Positions 54,401 through 64,000 of a stretch of 64,000 nt of DNA are shown here, piece by piece (the first letter of the stretch is position 1; each line of letters starts with the position of its first letter). The translations under genes and the position numbers were made by a program. The notes below the pieces were generated by a model. The model was not told the origin of the DNA. It worked only from the letters and a program-made list of their open reading frames with translations, and made no database searches. The DNA is from Apostichopus japonicus (Eukaryota; Echinodermata; Holothuroidea; Aspidochirotida; Stichopodidae): NCBI RefSeq assembly GCF_037975245.1, contig NC_092565.1, positions 5,152,499-5,216,498 on the forward strand. Reading direction: 5' to 3'.

Positions 54401-56497
54401 TTTAAAGTCATCAGAGGTCAAACCCTGAAAACCAATATCTCACGATAGGAAACTTTGCCTCTCACCATATAACTGTACAAAAAACTGTAAGAAGTCATTG
54501 CTAATTTCAGCTAACCAAGAGGTCAAAGATTATCTGCAAAGCACCATTTAAAAATGATTCCTTTTGACCATTATATACAGGCAGTAAGCTGAAGTCAGTT
54601 GATCAAGTTTGACCACTTGACCTTAACAACAGGTCAACCATTAACTGATCATCTATAGATGTAGTGACAGAAATTGTTACAATATTTTCTAACTGGTAGG
54701 AATTGAATGTGCAGACTTCTCTGTGTCTGGCAAATTTGACAAAACTGCTGTGATCTTTAGTAAGTAAACTGGTTCCTTTAGAGCAATTGGGTCACTGATA
54801 ATGATCTTGTTGACTGTCTTGTGTTTATAATCCTTCACCTAAAGATGATTTAGAAGAAGTTTTGAAGAAGAGTTAGTCACCAAGTAGCAGTTCCCTGCTA
54901 AAACATTCTGCAAGATACATATATAGATATATTATATATCTATAGAATATACCAGAATAAGTCAACTATTTGAAAGCTTGTTCTGCATATCCTGTCGAGG
55001 CAAGTAACCCCTGGGGGAGGGGTCTTCACTCTGGTTAGTATTATTGTTATGTTCTGGATACATCAAAAGTAACAAACAAGTTGATGTCGATTGGTTTAAT
55101 ACTAATTCAAGAGTAGTTTCGGTGAGACAAGACAGACATCTCAAAATCATTTGCAATGTTTGATACACCTGTCATAATTTAGGTAGATGTAGTTAACTGA
55201 CTGGAATGTCATCCCCTTCCTTTAGAAACTGACAGTTTTCTGTAGTCAGAGAAATTGATATGATTGAACTGGAGAGTTTATCCTTTTTCGTTGTTGATAC
55301 ATCCTCAGCATCACACACATAGTAGGCCTGATAGAAGTTTAGAACCAGCTTTGATAATATATTCGGTGCTACAATCTCAGGAGTGTACAGGGTTATTGGA
55401 GAAAGCTTTATTAAGCTAAGAAAACTTGCAATCAACTGATAACCGATTAACCACTAAAACTTATTTAAAGATAGGAATTGTATTAGTTTAATTTTTTCAT
55501 TTTAGATCTCACTTTTACAAATTTTTACCATCTGAAATAAACGCTTTCAGACATGTTTTGAGAGTCCAGGATATACAATGAACAGCAAAACAGCGAAGTT
55601 TTAACAGCGAGCACCTTTGAAATGAAATGATCGGTGCACATACTAATTACCAGATCATCAGATGGGTTCAATTCAAGGTCTCCAGTTTATTTTTCCCCGT
55701 GGAGCTGTCATCTGGCATGGAAGCCGTTAGGCCGGAGGGAGGAAACTATCATGTATCGGCTTCAGTTACCGCTGCCTGTCACAGCGCTCTTCCTCTACGT
55801 TAAATCTTCGTTATGAATCCCATCAGTTTCAAAGATGTTACTGAATGTGAAACATTTATACTGCAAAGTGAAAGACTAAAAGTACAGTACACTAATAATT
55901 ACAAATAATTATTGAAACTGTCAGAATCTGGGATTAAAGTTGCTTGAGAAACATGAAAATTTATTAAAGTTATTCTGGTAGGCCTGTATGCGCTCTGAGG
56001 GATCCCTTTGTAGGCATTGGATTGGGTACATCTTTTCACGTCCGTTTCATGGCATGCACCTTTTCCCCCTCCCCTCCCCTTCCTTTTGCACTCCAACCTC
56101 ATGAACAGGGGGCATACTTACTCTTATTTCTGGAAAGGTCATCAATAGGATACCCAATACTGTGTTGTTCAAGTATAGTATTCCCCATTCTGTTGATTCA
56201 TCTCTCAGATGTATTCTACTCATGGTTTAACAATGTTAAAAGCAAAATAATTGAAGTTTAGTAAACATTCCTATTAAGGTCCTTTGTGTGAATTCAAAAG
56301 TGCCTGCATCCTTAAATCTTAAGATCAAAACTTAGAATCTACTCAATTCTGCACATGGCAATTTGGCTGCAGTCATGCATGCAGATGGTTTTGATATATT
56401 GTACCATATTAAATAGGGGGTGGGATGGGGGGAGGTAGGGCGCGTCCCCATATTTGCTGGCTCTCCAAAGAGTCATTTGTTGTCATTTGCTATTGGT

Positions 56498-56538
56498 GTA
56501 GTGTCATTATGTAGTGTCATTATGTAGTGTCATTATGT
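56498..56538. repeat. 15-bp triplication
   Basis: TGTAGTGTCATTATG occurs three times in a row. Confidence 0.9.
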
Positions 56539-56997
56539 ACAGGGTACTATATGTATACAGTAGCCCAACCTAGCTTTGCCTTTGCTTGAATACTTATATT
56601 GCATTGCTTGTGCTCCCATGTAGTAATTATGCAAACACATTCAGGTGATGAGCTGTACTTATACATAATTAGAGATTGATTGTTATTACATCATAGGTCA
56701 TGGATTGATCTGCAGAGTATCATAAACATACTAATATATAAGTGCAGTTTTAAGGACTGCAGATATGGAAAACGAATCTAACTGACCGGGGTAGTGACAG
56801 GTTGTCTGTGTGATGACATATTGTAGAAAACCAGGCTACTCTAATGGTATAATGTTTCCATTGTAAATTTGTGATTGGGAAGCAATCTAAAACTAGTTTG
56901 TGTACATCTAATGAAACACACAGGTCTAATCTACTAGTGAACCATAAATCCAGCTCTTTTTCTTTGAAAAAGGGTGACAGTATTTAAACTTCTTCAT

Positions 56998-57592
56998 AAA
57001 TCATGTTTCCATGGTTACCCAGTTGACATGTTTGTTTCTTCAAGCTTTCTCAGAAGTTTTGATACTTTGTTCAGCTAACCTACTAGAGCATCATAGGTTT
57101 GCACATAGATGTGATTTAATGCAATAAATGATAGTTTATGTAACATTGCTATAGAAACATAATATCTTCAAATTATGATAGCTATAGGGCAAAGGTTATG
57201 TTTTGTTAGGTGGTCGAGATCTGGTCCATCCTGTTGTTTCTTAGGATTCTTCTTTAGGTCTGCTGTAGACTTTGATTATTTTGATTTGCGAAAAGTTGTC
57301 AATCATAAATCATGTTTCCATGGTTACCCATTGACATTTGTATTTTTTTGCCATCTTGCACAGAAGTTTTGATCCCCTTGTTCAGCTAACCGCCCAGAAC
57401 ATCATAAGTTTGCATGGATGTGATTTAATGCAATAATTAGTTTATGTAACATTGCTAATAGATACATTATATTTTCAAATTATTATAGCTATTGGGCAAA
57501 AGGTTATCTGTTCAGTTCTGGTCCAACATGATGGTTTTTCTCCAGATTCTTCAGGTCTGCTGTAGTCTTTGATTATTTTGATTTTTGAAAAG
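56998..57592. repeat. diverged 309-bp tandem duplication
   Basis: Segments 56998-57297 and 57307-57592 align along their length with small indels. Shared landmarks are TCATGTTTCCATGGTTACCC, TTGTTCAGCTAACC, GATGTGATTTAATGCAATAA and TTTGATTATTTTGATTT, each about 300 bases apart. Confidence 0.85.
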
Positions 57593-58288
57593 ATAAATAG
57601 CTCTGCAGTTTGTGATGTGAAAAGATGTTCTAAATTACTATGCAATTGGGTCAGTTGACTTATATTCTTTCATATATTTTGGATGAATGAAGTAGGCATT
57701 TTGGTTAAAAATAAATCTTTGGAGCAAATTTAAAAAACTATTTTTTAAGAAAAGTAGATAAGGATTATCCAAAAAAGTAGTGCTTAAAATCTCATCCTAA
57801 AAGATTATACTTAAACAAGATTGACTTTATTTTTATTTTTTGGGAAGTAATTTGTTTTGTATTTAAAAAAAAAATTGTTTCTTCTTCTTCTTTATCCAAC
57901 TTTAATAATAATTTATTTACTTTTGCACAAGAATTTGAGGCTCTATAGCAAGTGTACATGTATGGTTAACATTGTCTTGCTGGAACCTTTCACATATCCT
58001 GTACTGCAGCAACAGTTCATTGATTTACTGTTTTAGCTAAACTCTCTGTGTTTTATGTTTCAAATGAGAACTCTTGCCACAGGATTAACTATAAATAAGT
58101 CTGGGAATCTGTCAAGAGAGAAATGATCCAAAAGCGACATTATTGGCGAGTTTCCTTAAGAAAAACACCTCAATTTACTTGGATCAATACAAACAGAATC
58201 TTCTCTGAAGCTTTGTAGATTTGTGCAAGGTCGATCAAAGCCACGCCTGAAAAACGGTGAATAATCACTGATTCGTCTGTCTCTGCAG

Positions 58289-58880
58289 CTGCACGATCGC
58301 AGCACTGGAGTGGAGACTACATCGACATCTCCACTCGATCAACGAAGCCCGCCTCATCTTCGGCGTTGTTTGCATGGGAGGAGAATATTAATGAACTCGA
58401 GAGATTGTCTGAAACCAAGACAGTGCAAGTGGCCAACTCTACATATGTATAATATACATATATATGCATATAATATATATTCAGTATGTTACATCGTCAT
58501 GAATTTTGTTGTAGTCTGCAGTCGTTGCGTACGTTTTCGATAGGGTAGTGTGTAATACAGTATATATGTATACGTACAGTGGTTCACTCCTGTCCTTACG
58601 CAAGTCATTATGTGTGCCCGGACTCTGGAGAAATGGGTTTAATTGCATTGTCGTCAAGCCGATGATGCTAAATTTATCAGAGTACATTTGGTATTATCGG
58701 TGATCTCAAAGCCATGGGTGTAGTGTCTGTTGTAGTGTGCCACCGCCGCCACACTTGTTGGATGTCTGTTTCTGGAATAGCTTTAGGGTAGGTAGCTCAC
58801 TAAGGCTGATAAAAGGGTACAGTACATGTTGGTGGTGTCTGTAATGAAGCCAGAGAATAAAGTTATTGCAAAGAGTGTTG
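58289..58880 (+). other. candidate alternative terminal exon, unassigned
   Basis: An acceptor (CTGATTCGTCTGTCTCTGCAG, the tract ending 58288) is followed by a frame that needs one base from a preceding exon and reads 53 codons to TAA at 58450-58452. The peptide contains HWSGDYIDISTRSTKPASSS, then ALFAWEENINELERLSETK and ends VQVANSTYV. It looks protein-like (balanced composition, GC richer than its surroundings) and has no in-frame ATG, so it could only be used as a spliced exon. AATAAA at 58856-58861 with a GT-rich stretch just after fits a poly(A) site. Joining from the 40.7-kb adducin exon is phase-compatible and skips the 45.2-kb exon; joining from the 45.2-kb exon would use a different, less protein-like frame. 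The C-terminal T-Y-V fits a class I PDZ ligand pattern. I do not recognise the peptide; it could also belong to another gene or be chance. Confidence 0.35.
58856..58861 (+). terminator. possible poly(A) signal AATAAA
   Basis: AATAAA is followed within about 15 bases by a GT-rich and then T-rich stretch, the usual layout of a cleavage and polyadenylation site. It lies about 400 bases after the stop codon of the candidate terminal exon at 58289. AATAAA is common by chance in AT-rich DNA, so the value lies in the combination. Confidence 0.3.
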
Positions 58881-59777
58881 GTGGTATGTTAATGTATTTT
58901 TTTTGTTTTTTTGTAGAGAAAGCATGAGATTTATTTAGGTATGTTTTCTTTATTTTTTTCTTTAATATATTATTTATTGTTTATACACATGGAAGAATTT
59001 TAGTCTTCTTAAACTTCCTCAATTCATAAAGCCAAAAATGTTCATGTATGAGAAATATTCAAACTTTTTGTGCTTCCTGTATTGAGCTTTCAGAAGTTAT
59101 GAAAACCCAGTTAGAAATTTAGGGACCTGCAGTTTTTGCTTTTCACTCTGTGTCTGTAAAAAACATATATATATATTTAGATTACAGGAGATTTTCAAAA
59201 TAGATTTGTTTGTCCATGAGCTTTACTTGCCTTCCAATTTTACTTTGGTCTGTAGTATTAAAGATAGATCTATTATGTAAATATTCATAGACTTGTATCG
59301 TGGCAGGTTTCTTTTTGCCAGTATTATTACTTTCAGTGAATCGTAAAGCTTGACACTATTGGTGTTGCCCTTGTGCCTCAGTTTAATAATTAAATTAATT
59401 AGCCTTGATTATGCATTGCCAACCAGCATAGTTTGCCGATTACCAGGAATATTTAACAAGGTCACGCTGGACTGAAACAAATGGCTTTTTTTCCAATAAT
59501 TATCAATCTAGTCATATCTAGATCTCTTTAGAGGAACTAATCACAATAATATTCATCACTATTTACTGCATAAATTAATTAATTGCTTATGTATCTTATC
59601 ATGCTGCTTTAAAGTTAAGCAGTAGTTTGTGTTTGAATGTCAATTTCCAGCAGTCTTACCAACCCTAAGCAGGATTAGTCAAGATAAGATTTTAGATGAT
59701 GTTATTAGAAATTATTTAAAAAATTATTAGAAAAAATCCTAGATTTTGTTTAGGTGTGAACCAACGATAAACACTCT

Positions 59778-60814
59778 GCAACCAAGATCCCTAACTAACC
59801 CCAGTCAGGACACAGCAAGGCACAACCATAACTCCAGCACAGTGTAGCTATCTCATCCAACCGAGATCCCTAACTAGCCCCAGCCAGGACAGGGTAAGGC
59901 ACTACCATAACTCCAGTACAGTGTAGCTATCTCTGCCAACCAAGATCACTAACTAGCCCCAGTCAGAACACGGTACGGCACTACCATTACTCCAGCACAG
60001 TGTAGCTATCTCTGCCAACCGAGGTCCCTAACTAGCCCCAGCCAGGACAGGGTAAGGCACTACCATAACTCCAGTAAAGTGTAGCTATCTCTGCCAACCA
60101 AGATCCCTAACTAGTCCCAGCCAGGACACAGCAAGGCACTACCATAACTCCAGCACAGTGTCGCTATCTCATCCAACCGAGATCCCTAACTAGCCCCAGC
60201 CAGGACACAGCAAGGCACTACCATGACTCCAGCACAGTGTAGCTATCTCATCCAACCAAGGTCCCTAACTACCCCCAGTGAGGACACTGCAAGGCACTAC
60301 CATAACTCCACCACAGTGTAGCTATCTCTGCCAACCAAGATCCCTAACTAGCCCCAGCCAGGACACAGCAAGGCACTACCATAACTCCAGCACTGTAGCT
60401 ATCTCAATCCAACCGAGATCCCTAACTAGCCCCAGCCAGGACACTGCAAGGCACTACCATAACTCCAGCACAGTGTAGCTATGTCATCCAACCGAGATCC
60501 CTAACTAGCCCCAGCCAGGACACTGCAAGGCTCTACCATTACTCCAGCACAGTGTAGCTATCTTTGCCAACTGAGATCCCTAACTAGCCCCAGCCAGGAC
60601 ACAGCAAGGCACTACCATAACTCCAGCACAATGTAGCTATCTCATCCAACCGAGATCCCTAACTAGCCCCAGCCAGGACACTGCAAGGCTCTACCATAAC
60701 TCCAGCACAGTGTAGCTACAGTATCTCTGCCAACGGAGATCAATAACTAACTAGCCCCAGTCAGGACACAGCAAGGCACTACCATAACTCCAGCACAGTG
60801 TAGCTATCTCTGCC
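59778..60814. repeat. 79-bp minisatellite, about 13 copies
   Basis: Tandem array with a 79-bp period (landmark CCAACC at 59857, 59936 and 60015). The unit includes GATCCCTAACTAGCCCCAGC, CAGGACACAGCAAGGCACTA and CCATAACTCCAGCACAGTGT followed by AGCTATCTC. Variants alternate ATCCAACCGAG and TGCCAACCAAG before the landmark. The last copies carry small insertions near 60718-60745. Confidence 0.95.
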
Positions 60815-61167
60815 GAATATGCAAACACGTTCTCTGCCGATTCGATTCCTTCCCCGTGCACGTATTTCTTGGTTAATAGTAAAATCTCCTCCTTCTTTAC
60901 CTACTGTACACTGTAATCAAGAACGCTCCATCCTTCTGTTTATTGAATTGTTGTTTTTGTAATAAAAGCTCAGTCAAACTGTCTGTTTTCTCGTTTTTGA
61001 TCGTGTTCAATCATAACAACAGCAAAGATTCATGTAGGAGAACTTTGGAAATGCCATTGCAACCCTCAGGGTTTTTTTTATATCCCGAGAGATCGGTGCA
61101 GTAATCTTTAATGAGAATGCATATTGTGTCCTAGCTGATTGCGGTAGAAAGTTCAGATTTTTCCCCC

Positions 61168-61214
61168 ACGAAAATCATGCACACACACAACCACACAGAC
61201 ACACACGCACACAT
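61168..61214. repeat. (CA)n imperfect microsatellite
   Basis: CACACA-rich stretch with interruptions CAACCACACAGACACACACG. Confidence 0.85.
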
Positions 61215-63198
61215 CGACTCGTATTCAAGTTTCTACGAGTCGAAAACCCAGTGTCACTCATTAAGTATCATATTATTAACTCGTTTCTCTGTGTATAAAT
61301 GATTTATGTCCGGACGGCTAGTATGATATCGCTACATTGTGGATGTGTCATATTTAATTATAGTTGTATCTTCCTGCAAGCATCCAGATCAGATCAAAAT
61401 GGAATACGAATTGTAATTCTTGAAGCGGCAGGGTTGAAGGATCTACTCGCACAGAGTAATACAGATTTTGTTTCTAATAAATCATCCCTTTACATCATAA
61501 TATCTGCCTATGTCATATCACTAACCATAGCTCCTGTGTGTCATTTGTCAACTGTCTTATGTAGCATCATGTGATGGTAACATCTTGTATATGGGTTTAT
61601 AATAATCTTAAACTGGCAAATACAGATGTATCTTTGAATTCTGGAACAGTGCCACGCCCATTTCCATGGAATGAAGCACATGTTTGTGTGCACAGTGCCT
61701 TATGGTTGAAACATGTTGAGTGCAAATGAAATTGTCTTGTGCATATATGTCCCTGTTGCACATTATACTGTCTGTAGGTAGCCCATCACACTGTAACCGA
61801 TAAGCACACGGCATGTGCGACAGTAGCACACACATTCATATATATACATATATATATATGTAATAATGAGATGTGAGTTTTCTCCTGTTTGATTGATTAT
61901 ACTGTATGGAGATGTATTCATCAAAGGCATTAATACTCTGTTCATGTACATTACAGCCTTATTGTAGGCTTTATCTTGCAGAAGTATTTCTTACATTCTA
62001 TACTGAAACTTGAATATCAGGCTCGTAGGAGGAGTAATCAAAAATTTTCCACAATTGCTAGGCTTCCTGTGTGAACGAAAAGTCCTCTTGTTATATCATA
62101 ATAAGAAAATGTGTTATTGTGGAATAACTGCTTGAAAAGATGTGATGAGTTTGTTGCCGTGGAAACACAACACTGAATGGTTAGTATGGGATTTATTCCA
62201 CAGGTTGTGTGAAGTTAAGCCTTTGATAACACTCGAGGTTCAAAGTTCACAAGATGAAAAATTTAAAATATGTCAGCCCTGGGAAACATGTCAAGGTACT
62301 TTAGGTGTTTTTAAACAGGATGTTATTACCCACTTTTTGCAAAGTCTTCCCAGTTAAATCCAGTTTGTATTCCTAACTGTGAACTAAAAAGGGTGGAGTT
62401 ATCTACCTAAAGCGAGAAATGCATTCTAAAGGCCAGGTTCAGTGTTAAGCATTACATTGATGTCAAACCCTGGCACGTTAACATCAGACCCTGTGCTCCT
62501 GATCACTGAACAGGAAGAGGAGGGTCTTTTCACTTGGAGGAGAGGCACTAACACAATAAGCTGCGTAATATTATTATGATTATTTTTTTGAACACCGAGC
62601 CTGTGGTGTGATTCTGGTAGAAGTTACCCCAGGATAGACGAGGATCGAGTGGGGGGGGGGTGTTCATATGTCAGGGCCTGATCCACATTCACATCACTAC
62701 ATTTAAAGCTGAGCAAAGGTTCCAGCATGCTTTGCAGTCTCATGTTATGGGAGGCCTACAATGATAGCTGTGTTCTGCATGTACCTAACCTTGGCAAGAA
62801 CTAGTAAAACACCATAGATTTTTCCATCTAGTGTTTGGCCCTCATAACTGAATAATAACCCTTTTGGTTCTTTTGAAGTTAAACCTTTTGTGTTGTGTTT
62901 AGTGGTGTTGTCCATTGAAGTGAGGATACGCAATGAAGCATAAGCTAATAAGGTATTGTAGGTGATCAATGGGGCAAGTTAAAAGGCTTTGATCTTGTAA
63001 AGAGTAGTATTATGTACCCCTTGTATAAACTCGACACTTAATCATCAATTGTAAATTTTTATCGTCTATATTCTCGTCCATCACGGTTCACGTTTTTAGA
63101 CCTTTATGGAGGCAGTTGCCCTCGGTGATTACCAGCGTAGCGGCGGCGACAATACTTGGCATCGCTCTGACTTGATCTTTTTCATTCTCATTTTCCAG

Positions 63199-63429
63199 GC
63201 AAGAGTAAGCGCCGAACAAGATCACTTTCTTATAAATCCGTTTGGATTACTGTACAGTGAAATAACAGCGTCCTCGCTCATCAAGATAGACACGCTTGGG
63301 AATATCGTGCAACAAGGTACAACTACGTACGGCCCAAACCTGGCCGGCTTCACAATCCACTCTGCAATCCACAATTCCAGACCAGATACTAAATGCATTT
63401 TACACGTGCACACTTCGGCAGCCGCTGCT
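63199..63429 (+). CDS. adducin, fourth coding exon (residues 169-245, class II aldolase-like head)
   Basis: Acceptor TTCATTCTCATTTTCCAG ends at 63198, and the donor GTGAGT begins at 63430 in phase 0. The 77 codons include ARVSAEQDHFLINPFGLLYS, then EITASSLIKID, AGFTIHSAIHNSRPDTKC and the end HVHTSAAAA. This matches the vertebrate NSEQEHFLIVPFGLLYSEVTASSLVKI and [28 protein letters not shown] blocks of the adducin head. His237 and His239 form the H-x-H of the class II aldolase/epimerase fold, which binds metal in true enzymes; adducins keep the fold without known catalysis. The next exon should begin with Val-Ser or similar and is outside the window. An ATG-started frame runs from 63106 through the acceptor into this exon in the same register (see findings). 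Confidence 0.94.
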
Positions 63430-64000
63430 GTGAGTATCTACCTTTGTAACTACTTTCATGATTCTGAGAGCAGGTTCCTTTTTTCTTTACTTGGATTTTG
63501 ATCATTTTTTTTATAAAGATCTTCAGCTCGACTTGTCGCGTTTCGAATAACTTTCAATTAGAAATTGAAGTGAGGTAAGAAAATTTGGCCAGTTAGTTTT
63601 CAGTAGAAATGATCAATGCATTTAGTTTGAACAAAGTGCAGTCCAGTTTTGATTAATACCTGGTTGGCTTTATAAATTTGCTGACCACAAAAAAACATGA
63701 AAAAAACTACCTTAAAAGCAATGATGTCATGGATTATGGAGGATTTTGAAATGTTCTTTGAATATTCAATATGTTTGCCTAGCATTACCCCTTCCTGCAG
63801 GCGCGGCGGAACGGAAAAATTATTGGGGGGGCTAAGATGTGGAGACTATCTAAGCGGAGCGCCACCATCGGTTGGCGCGGAGCGTACAAGAAAATTTTGG
63901 GTTTTTCAAACCCCCCAGATGGCCGGAAACGGCACTTCCCGAGTGTTTTATGCTGCGAATATCTAGCCCTAAAACATGGGTCTCAAGCCTGCAATTTCTC
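63430..64000 (+). other. adducin intron, start only
   Basis: Begins with donor GTGAGT directly after the fourth coding exon and runs off the window. Its last 200 bases look like an interspersed repeat (listed separately); no further adducin exon is present. Confidence 0.8.
63795..64000. mobile_element. probable interspersed repeat fragment at the window edge
   Basis: The composition changes sharply to GC-rich, with GGCGCGGCGGAACGGAAAAA, a poly-G run, GGTTGGCGCGGAGCGTAC, CAAACCCCCCAGATGGCC and GGAAACGGCACTTCC. It resembles widespread repetitive sequence of marine invertebrate genomes by style; the family was not identified, and the element is cut by the window end. Confidence 0.4.

Larger units (their letters stand above)
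45326..63198 (+). other. adducin intron (17.9 kb)
   Basis: Bounded by a strong donor GTAAGT and the acceptor ending 63198, phase 0 on both sides. It contains a DR1-type AGGTCA repeat (47199) and two more in the 54.2-54.4 kb region, a diverged tandem duplication (56998-57592), a candidate alternative terminal exon with a poly(A) signal (58289-58880), and the 79-bp minisatellite (59778-60814). The remaining sequence (48.5-53.8 kb and 61-63 kb) shows no exon I can support. Confidence 0.85.

Noticed and set aside
60278-60478. 66-residue ORF in the 79-bp minisatellite
   Set aside because: It is a translation of the tandem repeat.
63222-63413. Antisense ORF over the fourth coding exon
   Set aside because: Shadow of the plus-strand adducin exon.

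Overview
The window reads as non-coding-rich animal (metazoan) nuclear DNA. Only a few short exons lie in about 64 kb. They have GT/AG boundaries and very long introns, and the rest is AT-rich sequence packed with micro- and minisatellites, fold-back elements and transposon remnants. There are no bacterial operons, ribosome-binding sites or densely packed ORFs. The exon content plus the repeat style fit a marine invertebrate, possibly an echinoderm, but I cannot fix the species and hold that placement with low confidence.

The one gene I recognise is adducin, the membrane-skeleton protein of the spectrin-actin junction, on the + strand and running off the right edge. Its first coding exon is at 15681-15955 (ATG at 15713). 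Further exons are at 40660-40774, 45180-45325 and 63199-63429. The reading phases fit exactly: exon 1 ends in phase 0, the 40.7/45.2 kb junction splits a Gly codon, and the 45.3/63.2 kb junction is phase 0. Together they give 245 residues: the adducin N-terminal segment and the first part of the class II aldolase-like head. Introns of 24.7, 4.4 and 17.9 kb separate them. The rest of the head, the neck and the tail with the MARCKS-related basic end lie beyond the window.

Layout: 1-15.7 kb is upstream or 5'-UTR intron sequence. It holds two tandem copies of a palindromic element (1.6-2.4 kb), a 3.1-kb minisatellite of 38-bp units (2.9-6.0 kb) and a GC-rich patch (7.5 kb). The 15.9-40.7 kb intron holds a long CAT repeat (26.4 kb), a 405-bp MITE with 3-bp target duplication (28.4 kb), a tRNA-SINE-like fragment (31.3 kb), a coding-like small ORF (35.65 kb) and a 100-bp higher-order minisatellite (37.1-37.7 kb). 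The 40.8-45.2 kb intron holds a 22/27/28-bp minisatellite (41.6-42.4 kb). The 45.3-63.2 kb intron holds a diverged 309-bp duplication (57.0-57.6 kb), a candidate alternative terminal exon with a poly(A) signal (58.3-58.9 kb) and a 79-bp minisatellite (59.8-60.8 kb). The window ends in what looks like another interspersed repeat.

The most interesting non-routine signals are three: the unassigned exon-like segment at 58.29 kb, which is phase-compatible with the 40.7-kb adducin exon and could make a short isoform; the small acidic ORF at 35.65 kb, which could be an alternative first exon; and the higher-order structure of the minisatellites.
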